A stretch of 58,012 bases of DNA, taken from assembly GCA_026418195.1 (NCBI GenBank), contig JAOABU010000125.1, positions 1 through 58,012 of the forward strand, given 5' to 3'. Each line of letters begins with the position of its first letter. Within the stretch, counting starts at the first letter, position 1. This DNA is from Spirochaetota bacterium (GTDB lineage Bacteria; Spirochaetota; Spirochaetia; DTKZ01). Below are positions 9,907 through 18,287 of this stretch, in pieces. The translations under genes and the position numbers were made by a program. The notes beneath the pieces were generated by a model that did no database searches, was not told the DNA's origin, and saw nothing but the letters and a program-made list of their open reading frames with translations.

Positions 9907-11562
9907 ATGACTAAAATCCCAGGAGAGGACCCCTTTACCCATGCAAGGTACCGGAAAGTGGAGGGAGATTACGTTCGAACTCGAATCATCGATGGGTGTT
10001 CGTTCTTACAGATAGATCCACTGGGAATTCAGAAATTAGCAAAAGAGGCATTCCAGGATGTCTCCTTTTTCCTTCGTCCCTCGTTCTTGGAGAAACTCAA
10101 CAGGATCCTTTTAGATCCAGAAGCTTCAGCAAATGATCGGTATGTGGCCGAAACGCTTCTTCAGAACGCTGTAGTAGCAGCCGAAGGATTTCTTCCCTTG
10201 TGTCAGGATACGGGCACTGCCACAGTGATCGCGTGGAAAGGGGATCGTGTGTGGGTTCAACCCCTGGTGAATGGTGGAATAGGCTCTGTGGGCGAGTCAA
10301 ATCTTCCACAGAGCTCCCTGGATGAGGAAGCCCTTTGGAAGGGGATAGAGGAAGTGTATCGTACTCGATACCTTCGCTACTCTCAGATTGCCCCCATCAC
10401 TATGTTCGAAGAAGTGAACACAGGAACGAACCTCCCTCCTCAGATCGACATCTATGCATCGGAAGGAACCGAGTACCGGTTTCTCTTCATTGCCAAGGGA
10501 GCGGGAAGTGCGAACAAGACATCCTTTTTTCAGGAATCGCGAGCGTTGCTGGAACCCGAGAAACTCCGTTCCTTCCTTCGGGAAAAAGTTCGGGCGTTAG
10601 GTACGGCTGCTTGTCCGCCCTATCGGTTGGCTGTGGTAATTGGAGGCCTTTCTCCAGAGATGAATCTGAAAGTCCTGAAACTAGCCACTACCGGTCTGTT
10701 GGATAGGTTGCCCGAACAGGGAGATGGGAAAGAAATGATGTACCTGGATCGAGAATGGAGCGGTATCCTTCTCCAATTGGCGCAGGAATCCGGTTTAGGA
10801 GCTCAGTTTGGGGGGAAGTACCTGGCACTAGATGCTCGGGTAATTCGAATAGCCCGGCATGCGGGAGCTTGTCCGGTGAGTATCGGGGTTTCCTGCAGTG
10901 CGGATCGGAACATTCTAGGTCGAATTACTCAGGAGGGAATGTTCCTAGAGCAGCTGGAAAAGAATCCTTCTCGCTTTCTGAAGGACTTAGGTACCCAACG
11001 AGTCGATCGATCCATTGGTATAAAAATAGATCTGGATCGAAGTCTCGATGAGGTGCGTAAGGATCTTTCCAAACTCCCAGTTGGGAGCCTTGTCCTGCTT
11101 TCAGGCCCCCTCGTAGTGGCTCGGGACATCGCTCATGCACGATTCTTCAAACGCCTCCAGGAAGGGAAAGGACTACCCGATTACCTCTATCGGTATGGAG
11201 TTTACTATGCAGGTCCTGCAAAGACACCTCCGGGATATCCCATCGGTAGCTTTGGCCCTACTACGGCTCAACGGATGGACAGCTACCTAGAGGCTTTTAT
11301 GCGTGAAGGAGCTTCCCTTGTAACCTTGGCAAAGGGGAATCGGGCAAAAAGCACTGTGGAATTATGCCGAACATTTGGGGGGTTCTACCTTGGAACAATT
11401 GGAGGAGCTGCTGCGTTACTGGCTAAAGAACACATCGTCTCTTCTGAAGTGCTGGATTATCCAGATCTGGATATGGAAGCGGTACGATTGATTTGGGTGA
11501 AGGATTTTCCTGCTTTCATTCTGATCGACGACAAGGGGAACGATCTGTACGGCTTGATCTAG
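9907..11562 (+). CDS. Class I fumarase-type hydratase, probable mesaconase
   Basis: Iron-sulphur hydratase with alpha and beta parts in one chain of 551 residues. Three cluster cysteines can be proposed: Cys99 (LCQDTGT), Cys236 (AACPPYR) and Cys330 (VSCSADRN), with Cys322 nearby as an alternative. The beta part carries GPLVVARDIAHARF, YAGPAKTPPGYPIGSFGPTT and the MAKGNR-like LAKGNRA. Class I fumarases hydrate fumarate and often mesaconate. Placement after mal argues for mesaconate to (S)-citramalate. The ATG at 9907 follows GGGAGGCG; the upstream GTG at 9889 is not favoured. Without assay, ordinary fumarase activity cannot be excluded. Confidence 0.88.
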   Translation: MTKIPGEDPFTHARYRKVEGDYVRTRIIDGCSFLQIDPLGIQKLAKEAFQDVSFFLRPSFLEKLNRILLDPEASANDRYVAETLLQNAVVAAEGFLPLCQDTGTATVIAWKGDRVWVQPLVNGGIGSVGESNLPQSSLDEEALWKGIEEVYRTRYLRYSQIAPITMFEEVNTGTNLPPQIDIYASEGTEYRFLFIAKGAGSANKTSFFQESRALLEPEKLRSFLREKVRALGTAACPPYRLAVVIGGLSPEMNLKVLKLATTGLLDRLPEQGDGKEMMYLDREWSGILLQLAQESGLGAQFGGKYLALDARVIRIARHAGACPVSIGVSCSADRNILGRITQEGMFLEQLEKNPSRFLKDLGTQRVDRSIGIKIDLDRSLDEVRKDLSKLPVGSLVLLSGPLVVARDIAHARFFKRLQEGKGLPDYLYRYGVYYAGPAKTPPGYPIGSFGPTTAQRMDSYLEAFMREGASLVTLAKGNRAKSTVELCRTFGGFYLGTIGGAAALLAKEHIVSSEVLDYPDLDMEAVRLIWVKDFPAFILIDDKGNDLYGLI

Positions 11563-11571
11563 GAGGAAGGG

Positions 11572-12912
11572 ATGCTTCTTCGAGACTACTGCATTCCTGA
11601 AGGAGTGCATTTCATTGAAAGCCGAACCAAACAGGGAGCCTTCGAAGAACTATCTAAAAAATTTGCTGAGGTGTATGGGAACATCGATGCAGATGAGTTA
11701 TTGAAAAGAATCTTGGAACGGGAATCGGTTCTTTCCACTTGGATTGCTTCAGGAATCGCGATTCCCCATGCAATTGTACCGGGGTTCGGCCCTTCTAGAA
11801 TTCTTCTTGGTATCAGTAAGGAAGGGATTCCTTACGGAGCACCGGATGAACGGCCTGTTCATCTGTTGATCCTGATCGTTGGGGATGGAATTGAGCACTT
11901 GCAGGTGCTCCGGCAGGTAGCGATCCGGTTAGAGACCCCTCAGGTGTACGAACAGATCGTATTTGCCCATCATCCCATAGAAGCATACCGTGCCTTTGTA
12001 GGAAAGGGCGGAGCAGAACTTTCCCAGCAGGAAAAAGAACTCCCGATGGATCGGGAAGGAAGGTTTTTCCTGTCCCAAGCGTGTTGGGACCAGGGCTTGA
12101 TTCTCGCAGAACGGATAGAGGCTTCCCATATTTTCGTCCATGCCGATTGTCTTGAGGAATTGGACTTTTTCCCCAAGGACTTGCCGAGAAAAATCTGTTT
12201 TGTAGCGGTGAGTCGGGTGGAACGGATTCGGGAACAGTTCCCGGATCATCCGGTGGTACAAATTCCCTTCAAGGGGGTGACGCGGGCAAATCAGGTAGAA
12301 CTCTCCATCATCTTTGCCCTTTCCCGGGGATTGCTTCGGCAGGAAGAACGAGTGGTGAGCATTTTCGGCGTTCCCTTCTCCGGTATCCTGGATTCGGTGC
12401 GGGTAACGGATATTGGTCGAGAGTTCAAGGTGTTCTTTGCCTTTGGGAAGGATAAGGAAGGGCAGGATTTAGAGAACCAGGTACTGATGCGAGTGATAGA
12501 AATAGCGGGAGAATTAGCAGAGGAGGGCCGGGAAGGAAAACCTTCTGGGACGATCTTTGTCCTTGGGGATTATGAGCAGGTCCAACATCACTGTCAGCAG
12601 ATGATCATCAACCCCTTTGCAGGGTATCCGGAGTCAGACCGAAACATACTGGATCCCAGTTTGAAGGAAACTATAAAGGAACTTTCCAAACTAGACGGTG
12701 CTTTTGTGATCCGCGGGAATGGAGTGATCGTATCCGCGGGAACCTACCTTCGTAGCCGAGTACCTCCTGCGGAGTTACCCTCTGGGTTAGGAGCACGGCA
12801 CACTGCGGCTGCCGCCATCACGGTAGTGAGTCGGGCGGTAGCCGTAGTGCTTTCAGAATCTACTCGCCGCGTGAGTATCTTCAAAAGCGGCGAGCGGATT
12901 ATGGTTCTGTAA
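11572..12912 (+). CDS. PTS EIIA - PK_C-like - diadenylate cyclase fusion
   Basis: Three-part protein of 446 residues. Residues 1-150 are a fructose/nitrogen-type PTS EIIA domain with phospho-acceptor His66 in GIAIPHAIVP. Residues 165-290 resemble a pyruvate-kinase C-terminal-like domain as found before archaeal-type cyclases (GLILAERIEASHIFVH, TRANQVELSI, SGILDSVRV). Residues 300-446 are a DAC domain with D375-G-A and L-G-A-R409-H-T, the two motifs that bind ATP and metal to make c-di-AMP. The third motif residue is Thr instead of the usual Arg. The start has AGGAGGAAGGG and lies nine bases after the mesaconase gene, so the two are cotranscribed. Confidence 0.85.
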   Translation: MLLRDYCIPEGVHFIESRTKQGAFEELSKKFAEVYGNIDADELLKRILERESVLSTWIASGIAIPHAIVPGFGPSRILLGISKEGIPYGAPDERPVHLLILIVGDGIEHLQVLRQVAIRLETPQVYEQIVFAHHPIEAYRAFVGKGGAELSQQEKELPMDREGRFFLSQACWDQGLILAERIEASHIFVHADCLEELDFFPKDLPRKICFVAVSRVERIREQFPDHPVVQIPFKGVTRANQVELSIIFALSRGLLRQEERVVSIFGVPFSGILDSVRVTDIGREFKVFFAFGKDKEGQDLENQVLMRVIEIAGELAEEGREGKPSGTIFVLGDYEQVQHHCQQMIINPFAGYPESDRNILDPSLKETIKELSKLDGAFVIRGNGVIVSAGTYLRSRVPPAELPSGLGARHTAAAAITVVSRAVAVVLSESTRRVSIFKSGERIMVL

Positions 12913-14389
12913 CTTTTTTTAAACTCTCGGCAATCTTTTCTACTTGTCGTTTGGAAACGAGGAACTCCACTACCCCTTCCCTAGATAGAGCATAGAAATC
13001 CCGATTGAAGGGGAGGTACTGTACCCGTTGGATTTTCCCCGCTGGATCGTTCAGCTGGTACTCGAGGGTGACTTCCGCCTTTCCCGTTGCTTTTCCGCCC
13101 GGAGGAATCTCCGCTTCTATAAGGAGGCCAATACAGTTCTGGTACAAATCCTTGAACTTTTCTGCTTTTACTTCTTTCCCGTCGAATAGGAAGGTTTCTT
13201 TCGTTTCTTCCTTCTTAGTCTCTTTACCGTCCTTATCCTTTTCCGTAACAGTGACTTTTTCCCGTTTGATCTCTCCGATGTGTCGGGAACCTAAATAGTC
13301 GATGGAAAGTTTGTCTACCTTATCGATGTTGATGATAAACGCGAACTTATCAATCAAGTCAAAAGGTTTTACGGTAATATCGGAGCGAATGTCCTCAATA
13401 AGGAATACGGTGGGGGAGTCCTTCAATTTAGCAAACACTCGGTTCTTTTCCCATTCAGGTCCAGTTTTAGCCGCTTCTTTGCCTAGGAAGAGATGGAAAA
13501 CCACATCTTTCTGTATCTCTTTCTCTACTTCCTTTTCCCCTTCTTTTTCCTTTACCTTCTCCTTCACTTTAGCCTTCACATAGATTTCGTACTCAGGCTT
13601 ATCCAGTCCATAGGGGGTGAGGGATGTGGGTTTGTCGCTCACGAAATCCTTAATCCGAAGTTTACCCAACGCAGACACTAGCTTATTGAAGGCTTGGGAA
13701 TCAACCCCTCGGGGAAGCTTATAGGGAGAGGTAATGATATGGGTTGTGAATGAGGTTTCTTGTACCCCGGTCCTCGGTTTCGGCTCGATCGAAATACGAG
13801 TGTTTCCATAAACAAGGTTCAGGCGTTCCACCTCATCCGGATTGAAGGAGGGGAGTTTTCGATCTCGAAAATCAGTTAAGGACACATAGAGCCGTTCCCC
13901 AGGATAGGAAGGAAGGATGTACACCTTTGGCTCGCCAGCTTTCATCCCATAGTATCCCATCCCGGTGGGTGTTTTTTCTCCTCCCAAAAGTTCCACCTTG
14001 CTCCCGTCTTCCAAGGTCAGGATCACCCTTGCTTTGGGGTTGGAGAGTCCGAAGGGCCCCAGATCCTTGGGGTTTTCATCGGCTACCCGTTCATACCGCA
14101 TGTTACAGAGGGACCAAAGGATACTTTTTATCTCTTCCTGGTCCAGTTGTACCCCGAGAGCTTCGGCGGGGGAAGTCCACACTTCTCCCTTTCGCTCCAG
14201 AATGACCCCTTTTAAGGGGAGTTCTATACGGGTCACCTTTTTCGTATCGATTTCCGTCATATAAACGGATTTATACTGCTCCGCCTGTTTGTCGATCTGA
14301 TGTCTCTTGTAAGCTGTAGCCCCAAAGTATCCGCCGATAAGAATCACCAATGCAATGCCCGCGATCATGAGGTTCTTCTGCCTGGACAT
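12899..14389 (-). CDS. DUF4340-domain membrane-anchored protein
   Basis: An N-terminal membrane anchor (residues 8-24) is followed by a large extracytoplasmic region with repeated DUF4340-type modules (KVTRIELPLKG, YGLDKPEYEIYV, YFGAT). Around residue 255 is a run of K/E repeats (VKEKVKEKEGEKEVEKE), and a second K/E-rich stretch (VTVTEKDKDGKETKK) lies near residue 375. Such proteins often close operons for Gld-like ABC exporters, as here. ATG 14389 has GGGAGGTG upstream. The 3' end overlaps the converging EIIA-DAC gene by 14 bases with no terminator between them. Function is unknown. Confidence 0.8.
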   Translation of the reverse strand: MSRQKNLMIAGIALVILIGGYFGATAYKRHQIDKQAEQYKSVYMTEIDTKKVTRIELPLKGVILERKGEVWTSPAEALGVQLDQEEIKSILWSLCNMRYERVADENPKDLGPFGLSNPKARVILTLEDGSKVELLGGEKTPTGMGYYGMKAGEPKVYILPSYPGERLYVSLTDFRDRKLPSFNPDEVERLNLVYGNTRISIEPKPRTGVQETSFTTHIITSPYKLPRGVDSQAFNKLVSALGKLRIKDFVSDKPTSLTPYGLDKPEYEIYVKAKVKEKVKEKEGEKEVEKEIQKDVVFHLFLGKEAAKTGPEWEKNRVFAKLKDSPTVFLIEDIRSDITVKPFDLIDKFAFIINIDKVDKLSIDYLGSRHIGEIKREKVTVTEKDKDGKETKKEETKETFLFDGKEVKAEKFKDLYQNCIGLLIEAEIPPGGKATGKAEVTLEYQLNDPAGKIQRVQYLPFNRDFYALSREGVVEFLVSKRQVEKIAESLKKVTEP

Positions 14390-14407
14390 ACCCACCTCCC
14401 GCTTTAG

Positions 14408-15874
14408 TTACAGATGGCGTCGCTTGAGCCAGACAATGAGCCCTGATGCGAACAGGCTTATGGGGATGATAGCTGTGAAGAGCAAGCCGAAAATGATTAC
14501 CTGTAGGCCGGAAAGTCTCATGGGAAGGGTGATGAGGCTCTTGGAGCGCACAGAGATGGACTCAGGCCTATCCTGAAGCCAGGTAAGGGCGTTCATGAAG
14601 AGGTCAAAGTTCCCCTGGATCTGCCCGAAAAGTCCTAGCGGCTCCAAAAGGGTACCGCTACCAAGAACCACGATCCGGGTTTCCTTTCCCTCTTTCCCTT
14701 CTATCGGTTCCTTGATGGCGAATCCAAGGGTGATAGGCCCTTTCTTGTCCGTTGCAGACAAACTAGGAGAATTGTTGTTTAGGTCCACCCGTAGGAAAGA
14801 ATCCTTGGAAGAGGTTAAGAGGGGTTCCATTTCGATGGTACGGCGTTTTAGTTCAAGGGTTTTCACTCCCTGGGCAAACTGTAGTACTACCGGAACATTA
14901 TTCTCCTTCAAAGGCCGAACGATCTCGTGAAGGCTGAACTCGGGGATCACATGGAAGGGGTTGCCCGTGTTGTAGCTCTTGTTCATCTCCACCACTACAC
15001 CGAAGTCGAAATCCACTCCATAGCTAGCGAGGATTTCCTTCAAGTTTTTCGGATTACCACTCTGAAAGTCTGCCATCACGAGGAGCCGACCCCCTTTCTG
15101 CAGGTAGCTTAGGATACGGTCCCGCTCCGCAGGGGTTAGGTCCTGTTTAGGGTTGTTGATTACCAAAAGACCAGCGTCCTCGGGAACGTCCGACTGTAAG
15201 AGGGTTAGCTGCTTATAGGTAAAGTTCTCGCGTTCGATCACCGGTTTCATCTGTAGGTCAAAGAGGGCTTTTTCCTTGTGGCCGGTGAGATCGTATATTA
15301 CGGGCGTAGTACCGGATGTTACGTAGAGGAGGGTTCCTGTAACCCGTTTCTCTACGGAGAAGCCCGTGATTTCGGGGTTCTGGAAGTTCATCCAGTTGAT
15401 CTCGTACAGATCAACCTGAGGAATTACCTTAAATCCTTTTTCCCCTTCAATGATGAGGGACCCTTTCTCGATCCCCTTTTTGGTCTTATCGTATTTAGCG
15501 ATGAGACCGGGATTCTTATCCGGATCCACAACTTCCAGACGAATGTTTTTGTTCTTCGCTACGTACTTATCCAGTACTTCCTTCACCTGCCGGGACTCTT
15601 TCCCCGGTTCCCAAAGACCGTAGATAGTCACCGGAGACTTGATTCCTTCCAGGACTTTCAAGGTCTGTTCTGATAGAGAAAAGAGTTTGTTCCTTGTAAG
15701 GTCTATCTGGGGTGAGAACTGTTGAAGGATCAAGTTCAACAGCATCAATCCAATGACTAGGGAAAGGGTTAGAAGGGCTGCGTACCCTCCGTACCGAACC
15801 CGTTTGGTTTGCAGGGATTCTAGAAACAGAGTCTTTAGATTCATGTTTTTTACACTCAGGTTTTTAATCTTCAC
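14408..15874 (-). CDS. GldG-like ABC exporter auxiliary protein
   Basis: Has a membrane segment near residues 32-52 (LLTLSLVIGLMLLNLIL) and a second at the C-terminus (VIIFGLLFTAIIPISLFASGLIVWL). Between them is a large domain of the GldG/uncharacterised ABC-system type (FSLSEQTLKVLEGIKSPVTIYGLW, VINNPKQDLTPAERDRILSYLQKGGRLLVM). It starts at GTG 15874 with AAGGAGG upstream. It lies between the permease and the DUF4340 gene. In Bacteroidetes GldG works with GldA and GldF in gliding; here the substrate is unknown. Confidence 0.85.
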   Translation of the reverse strand: MKIKNLSVKNMNLKTLFLESLQTKRVRYGGYAALLTLSLVIGLMLLNLILQQFSPQIDLTRNKLFSLSEQTLKVLEGIKSPVTIYGLWEPGKESRQVKEVLDKYVAKNKNIRLEVVDPDKNPGLIAKYDKTKKGIEKGSLIIEGEKGFKVIPQVDLYEINWMNFQNPEITGFSVEKRVTGTLLYVTSGTTPVIYDLTGHKEKALFDLQMKPVIERENFTYKQLTLLQSDVPEDAGLLVINNPKQDLTPAERDRILSYLQKGGRLLVMADFQSGNPKNLKEILASYGVDFDFGVVVEMNKSYNTGNPFHVIPEFSLHEIVRPLKENNVPVVLQFAQGVKTLELKRRTIEMEPLLTSSKDSFLRVDLNNNSPSLSATDKKGPITLGFAIKEPIEGKEGKETRIVVLGSGTLLEPLGLFGQIQGNFDLFMNALTWLQDRPESISVRSKSLITLPMRLSGLQVIIFGLLFTAIIPISLFASGLIVWLKRRHL

Positions 15875-15885
15875 GGCCTACCTCC

Positions 15886-16749
15886 TTAAACCCAACGTTG
15901 CTTTTCGATCAGCCGGACCGTAAGGAAGAGAAAAAGACCGGTAAAGGATAGGTAGTACACAAGACTATCTACCTTCAGCAATCCCATGGAGAAGTTCTCG
16001 TACCGTTTGTTGAGGGAAAACCAGGAGAAGAACTTCCGCATGAATCCAATGAAAACACCCTTTTCGATAAAGTACGCTGCGGCAATGATGATAGCACCGA
16101 TCAGGAGCACAGCTACTGTAATATAGAGGTTCTTTGTATTGAGGTAGATGTACCCACAGAGGGATAACACTAGAAGCCCGGCAAAGATCACTCCTGCGAC
16201 CAGTTCAACGGGAAGGGAGTTACTGATGGGATCAATCAGCCAGATCAGGAGAAGGGAAAAGAAGGAAACCAGAGCGGAGGTCAGCTGGTTCTCTGTGCCC
16301 GCGGATACGAAAACTCCTACTGAAATGTAGGAGGCTCCCAGGAAGATGAATCCGATATAGGCTCCCAGGGTTTCCCAAAAGGAAAGGTCACCGAAAAATC
16401 CTACTACTAGGGCGTACATTACCGTAATGGCAAGGGTAATCAGGTACACGATAAAGGCAGCGAGGAATTTCCCCAGCACGATCTCCGGAATCGAAATGGG
16501 GCTGGTAAGAAGCAGCTGGTCGGTCCTCTGTCTCTTTTCTTCGGAGAAAAGCCTCATCGTGAGAAGGGGCACTGCGAATAGATAGATAAAGAGGATTCCC
16601 CCTAAAAAGCCGGTATACTGAGAACTGCGGGTGATCAGATTTCCGAAGGTAAAGAAAACTCCCGCTACCAGTAGGAAGAATCCCATGTAGATGTATCCAA
16701 TTGGAGTGAGAAAATAACTTTTCAGTTCGCGCTTGAGTATAGCCATCAT
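15886..16749 (-). CDS. ABC-2 type permease, GldF-like
   Basis: Integral membrane protein of 287 residues with about seven hydrophobic segments. The N-terminus (ILKRELKSYFLTPIGYIYMGFFLL) and the motif RLFSEEKRQRTDQLLLTSPISIPEIVLGKF are typical of ABC-2 permeases linked to GldA-type ATPases. It overlaps the ATPase gene by four bases, so the two are translationally coupled. It would form the membrane channel of the exporter. Confidence 0.9.
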   Translation of the reverse strand: MMAILKRELKSYFLTPIGYIYMGFFLLVAGVFFTFGNLITRSSQYTGFLGGILFIYLFAVPLLTMRLFSEEKRQRTDQLLLTSPISIPEIVLGKFLAAFIVYLITLAITVMYALVVGFFGDLSFWETLGAYIGFIFLGASYISVGVFVSAGTENQLTSALVSFFSLLLIWLIDPISNSLPVELVAGVIFAGLLVLSLCGYIYLNTKNLYITVAVLLIGAIIIAAAYFIEKGVFIGFMRKFFSWFSLNKRYENFSMGLLKVDSLVYYLSFTGLFLFLTVRLIEKQRWV

Positions 16750-17699
16750 ACCTTCGCTACCTCCTCTTCTTTCGTGGTCAGGTGCAGGAAGATTTCTTCC
16801 AGAGTCATATCGAGGGACCGCATCATGAGGATGGGAAGTCCTGCACTACCGAGAGCTTTGGAAATATCCCTACGAATGTCTTTATCCTTATCCGATTCCA
16901 CAATGAGTTCCACGGTGCCGGGTTCCTGAGATTCCTTAAAGGAGAGATTCTTGACAGTTGGGATTTTCCGGAGCACCTCTTCCACCTGTTGAACGCTACC
17001 ATCCACACGGAGTTGCAGTTGGCTTCCTCCCAGCAAGCGTTTGGCCAGGTTTTCTGGGGTGTCGTCTGCCACGATCTTGCCCTGATTGATGATAAGGACT
17101 CGTCTACAAACCGCGCTCACTTCGGGAAGGATGTGGGAGCTAAGGATCACGGTGTGGGTTTTCCCAAGATCCTTGATCAACGATCGGATTTCCAGGATCT
17201 GTTTGGGATCCAACCCTGCGGTAGGTTCATCCAGAATCAGGATGTCGGGCTTGCCGATCATGGCCTGGGCGAGCCCTACCCGCTGCTTGTACCCTTTGGA
17301 TAGGTTCTTCACGAGCCTGCCTGCCACGTCGGTGATTCCTACCGTGTGCATCACCTCATCGATCCGTTTCCCTAATTCTTGTTTGGGCACCTTTTTGATT
17401 TCTCCGGCGAATTGGAGGTATTCTCGAACAGTCATTTCCGGATACAGGGGTGGGTTTTCCGGAAGATACCCAATTCGTTTTTTCACCTCCAGCGGGTGTT
17501 CCAGGATGTTCATCCCGTCCACCGTGACGGTGCCTTCGGTAGAAGACAGGTAACCGGTGAGCATGTTCATCGTTGTGGTTTTTCCAGCCCCATTGGGACC
17601 AAGGAATCCAACGATTTCTCCCCGCTCGATTTTGAAGGTTGCGTGATCCACTGCGGTATGCGGGCCGTACCGTTTCACTAGATCTTTCGCTTCTATCAC
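16746..17699 (-). CDS. ABC transporter ATP-binding protein, GldA-like
   Basis: Cytoplasmic ATPase subunit. Walker A GPNGAGKTT (about residue 34), signature LSKGYKQRVGLAQAM, Walker B ILILDEPTAGLDP and the H-loop ILSSH are intact. The C-terminal 90 residues form the accessory domain usual for ABC-2 exporters. It starts with GTG 17699 after an AGGAGGTG site and is followed by the permease, GldG-like and DUF4340 genes. It energises export of an unidentified substrate. Confidence 0.92.
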   Translation of the reverse strand: MIEAKDLVKRYGPHTAVDHATFKIERGEIVGFLGPNGAGKTTTMNMLTGYLSSTEGTVTVDGMNILEHPLEVKKRIGYLPENPPLYPEMTVREYLQFAGEIKKVPKQELGKRIDEVMHTVGITDVAGRLVKNLSKGYKQRVGLAQAMIGKPDILILDEPTAGLDPKQILEIRSLIKDLGKTHTVILSSHILPEVSAVCRRVLIINQGKIVADDTPENLAKRLLGGSQLQLRVDGSVQQVEEVLRKIPTVKNLSFKESQEPGTVELIVESDKDKDIRRDISKALGSAGLPILMMRSLDMTLEEIFLHLTTKEEEVAKV

Positions 17700-17728
17700 A
17701 GGACACCTCCTGAGGGTAGAATTAAATG

Positions 17729-18175
17729 TCAGCTCAATAGGAGTGACAGAACATGTTCGGTAGTTCGAGAGTTCCGAAGCTTTTCTCTTTTCTCCGCGTT
17801 TTTTACCACTTGAACGATTTGCGCAAGAATATGTAGGTACTCTTTCTGGTTATCGTCCGGGCCACCGATGAGGAACACGATGTGAACGGGCTGTCCATCA
17901 ATGGATTCCCAATCGACCCCTTTTTCGACAATTCCGAGACAGATGAAGAATGAATCGATACTTTTTACCTTCGCATGGGGCACTGCAACCCCTAGTCCTA
18001 TTCCCGTGCTCACTATGAGTTCTCGGGCCGCTACTGCCTCGGCGAATCGTAACTTATCCTTCACTTTACCCGCAGCATGTGCAGCTTCGATCAAGAGTTC
18101 GAGTACACGGCCCCTATCGTGCGTATCCTGAATGAACAGGATACAATCTTTAGAAAGATACTTTGTAATGTCCAT
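17729..18175 (-). CDS. PTS EIIA, nitrogen/fructose type
   Basis: Single EIIA-2 domain of 148 residues with phospho-acceptor His in GVAVPHAKV near residue 67. No EIIB, EIIC, HPr or EI gene is nearby, so a regulatory, PtsN-like role is more likely than sugar uptake. It precedes the ABC exporter by 29 bases on the same strand and probably shares its transcript. No ribosome site is obvious before the ATG. It resembles the EIIA half of the DAC fusion at 11572 and the EIIA at 50449. Confidence 0.88.
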   Translation of the reverse strand: MDITKYLSKDCILFIQDTHDRGRVLELLIEAAHAAGKVKDKLRFAEAVAARELIVSTGIGLGVAVPHAKVKSIDSFFICLGIVEKGVDWESIDGQPVHIVFLIGGPDDNQKEYLHILAQIVQVVKNAEKREKLRNSRTTEHVLSLLLS

Positions 18176-18192
18176 GGGATCGTTTCGTTGTT

Positions 18193-18221
18193 AATGTACT
18201 AAACAACAGGCATCTCGTCAA
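18193..18221 (-). promoter_or_regulatory. Promoter of the EIIA-ABC exporter operon
   Basis: Read on the minus strand, TTGACG (18221-18216) and TACATT (18198-18193) are separated by 17 bases. The predicted leader before ATG 18175 is about 11 bases and lacks a ribosome site. Confidence 0.55.
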
Positions 18222-18251
18222 ATAGGAGAATCTATAAATATTTACTTTTTT

Positions 18252-18280
18252 TTGAAAACCGAAAGCTATTATGATACACT
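18252..18280 (+). promoter_or_regulatory. Promoter of the WD40-caspase gene
   Basis: TTGAAA (18252-18257) and TACACT (18275-18280) are separated by 17 bases. The start of transcription would be at or next to ATG 18288, giving a leaderless transcript. Confidence 0.5.
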
Positions 18281-18287
18281 TTCCTTT

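Noticed and set aside
16782-17303. Plus-strand frame of 173 codons
   Set aside because: It is the shadow of the ABC ATPase gene, whose Walker and signature motifs are intact on the minus strand.
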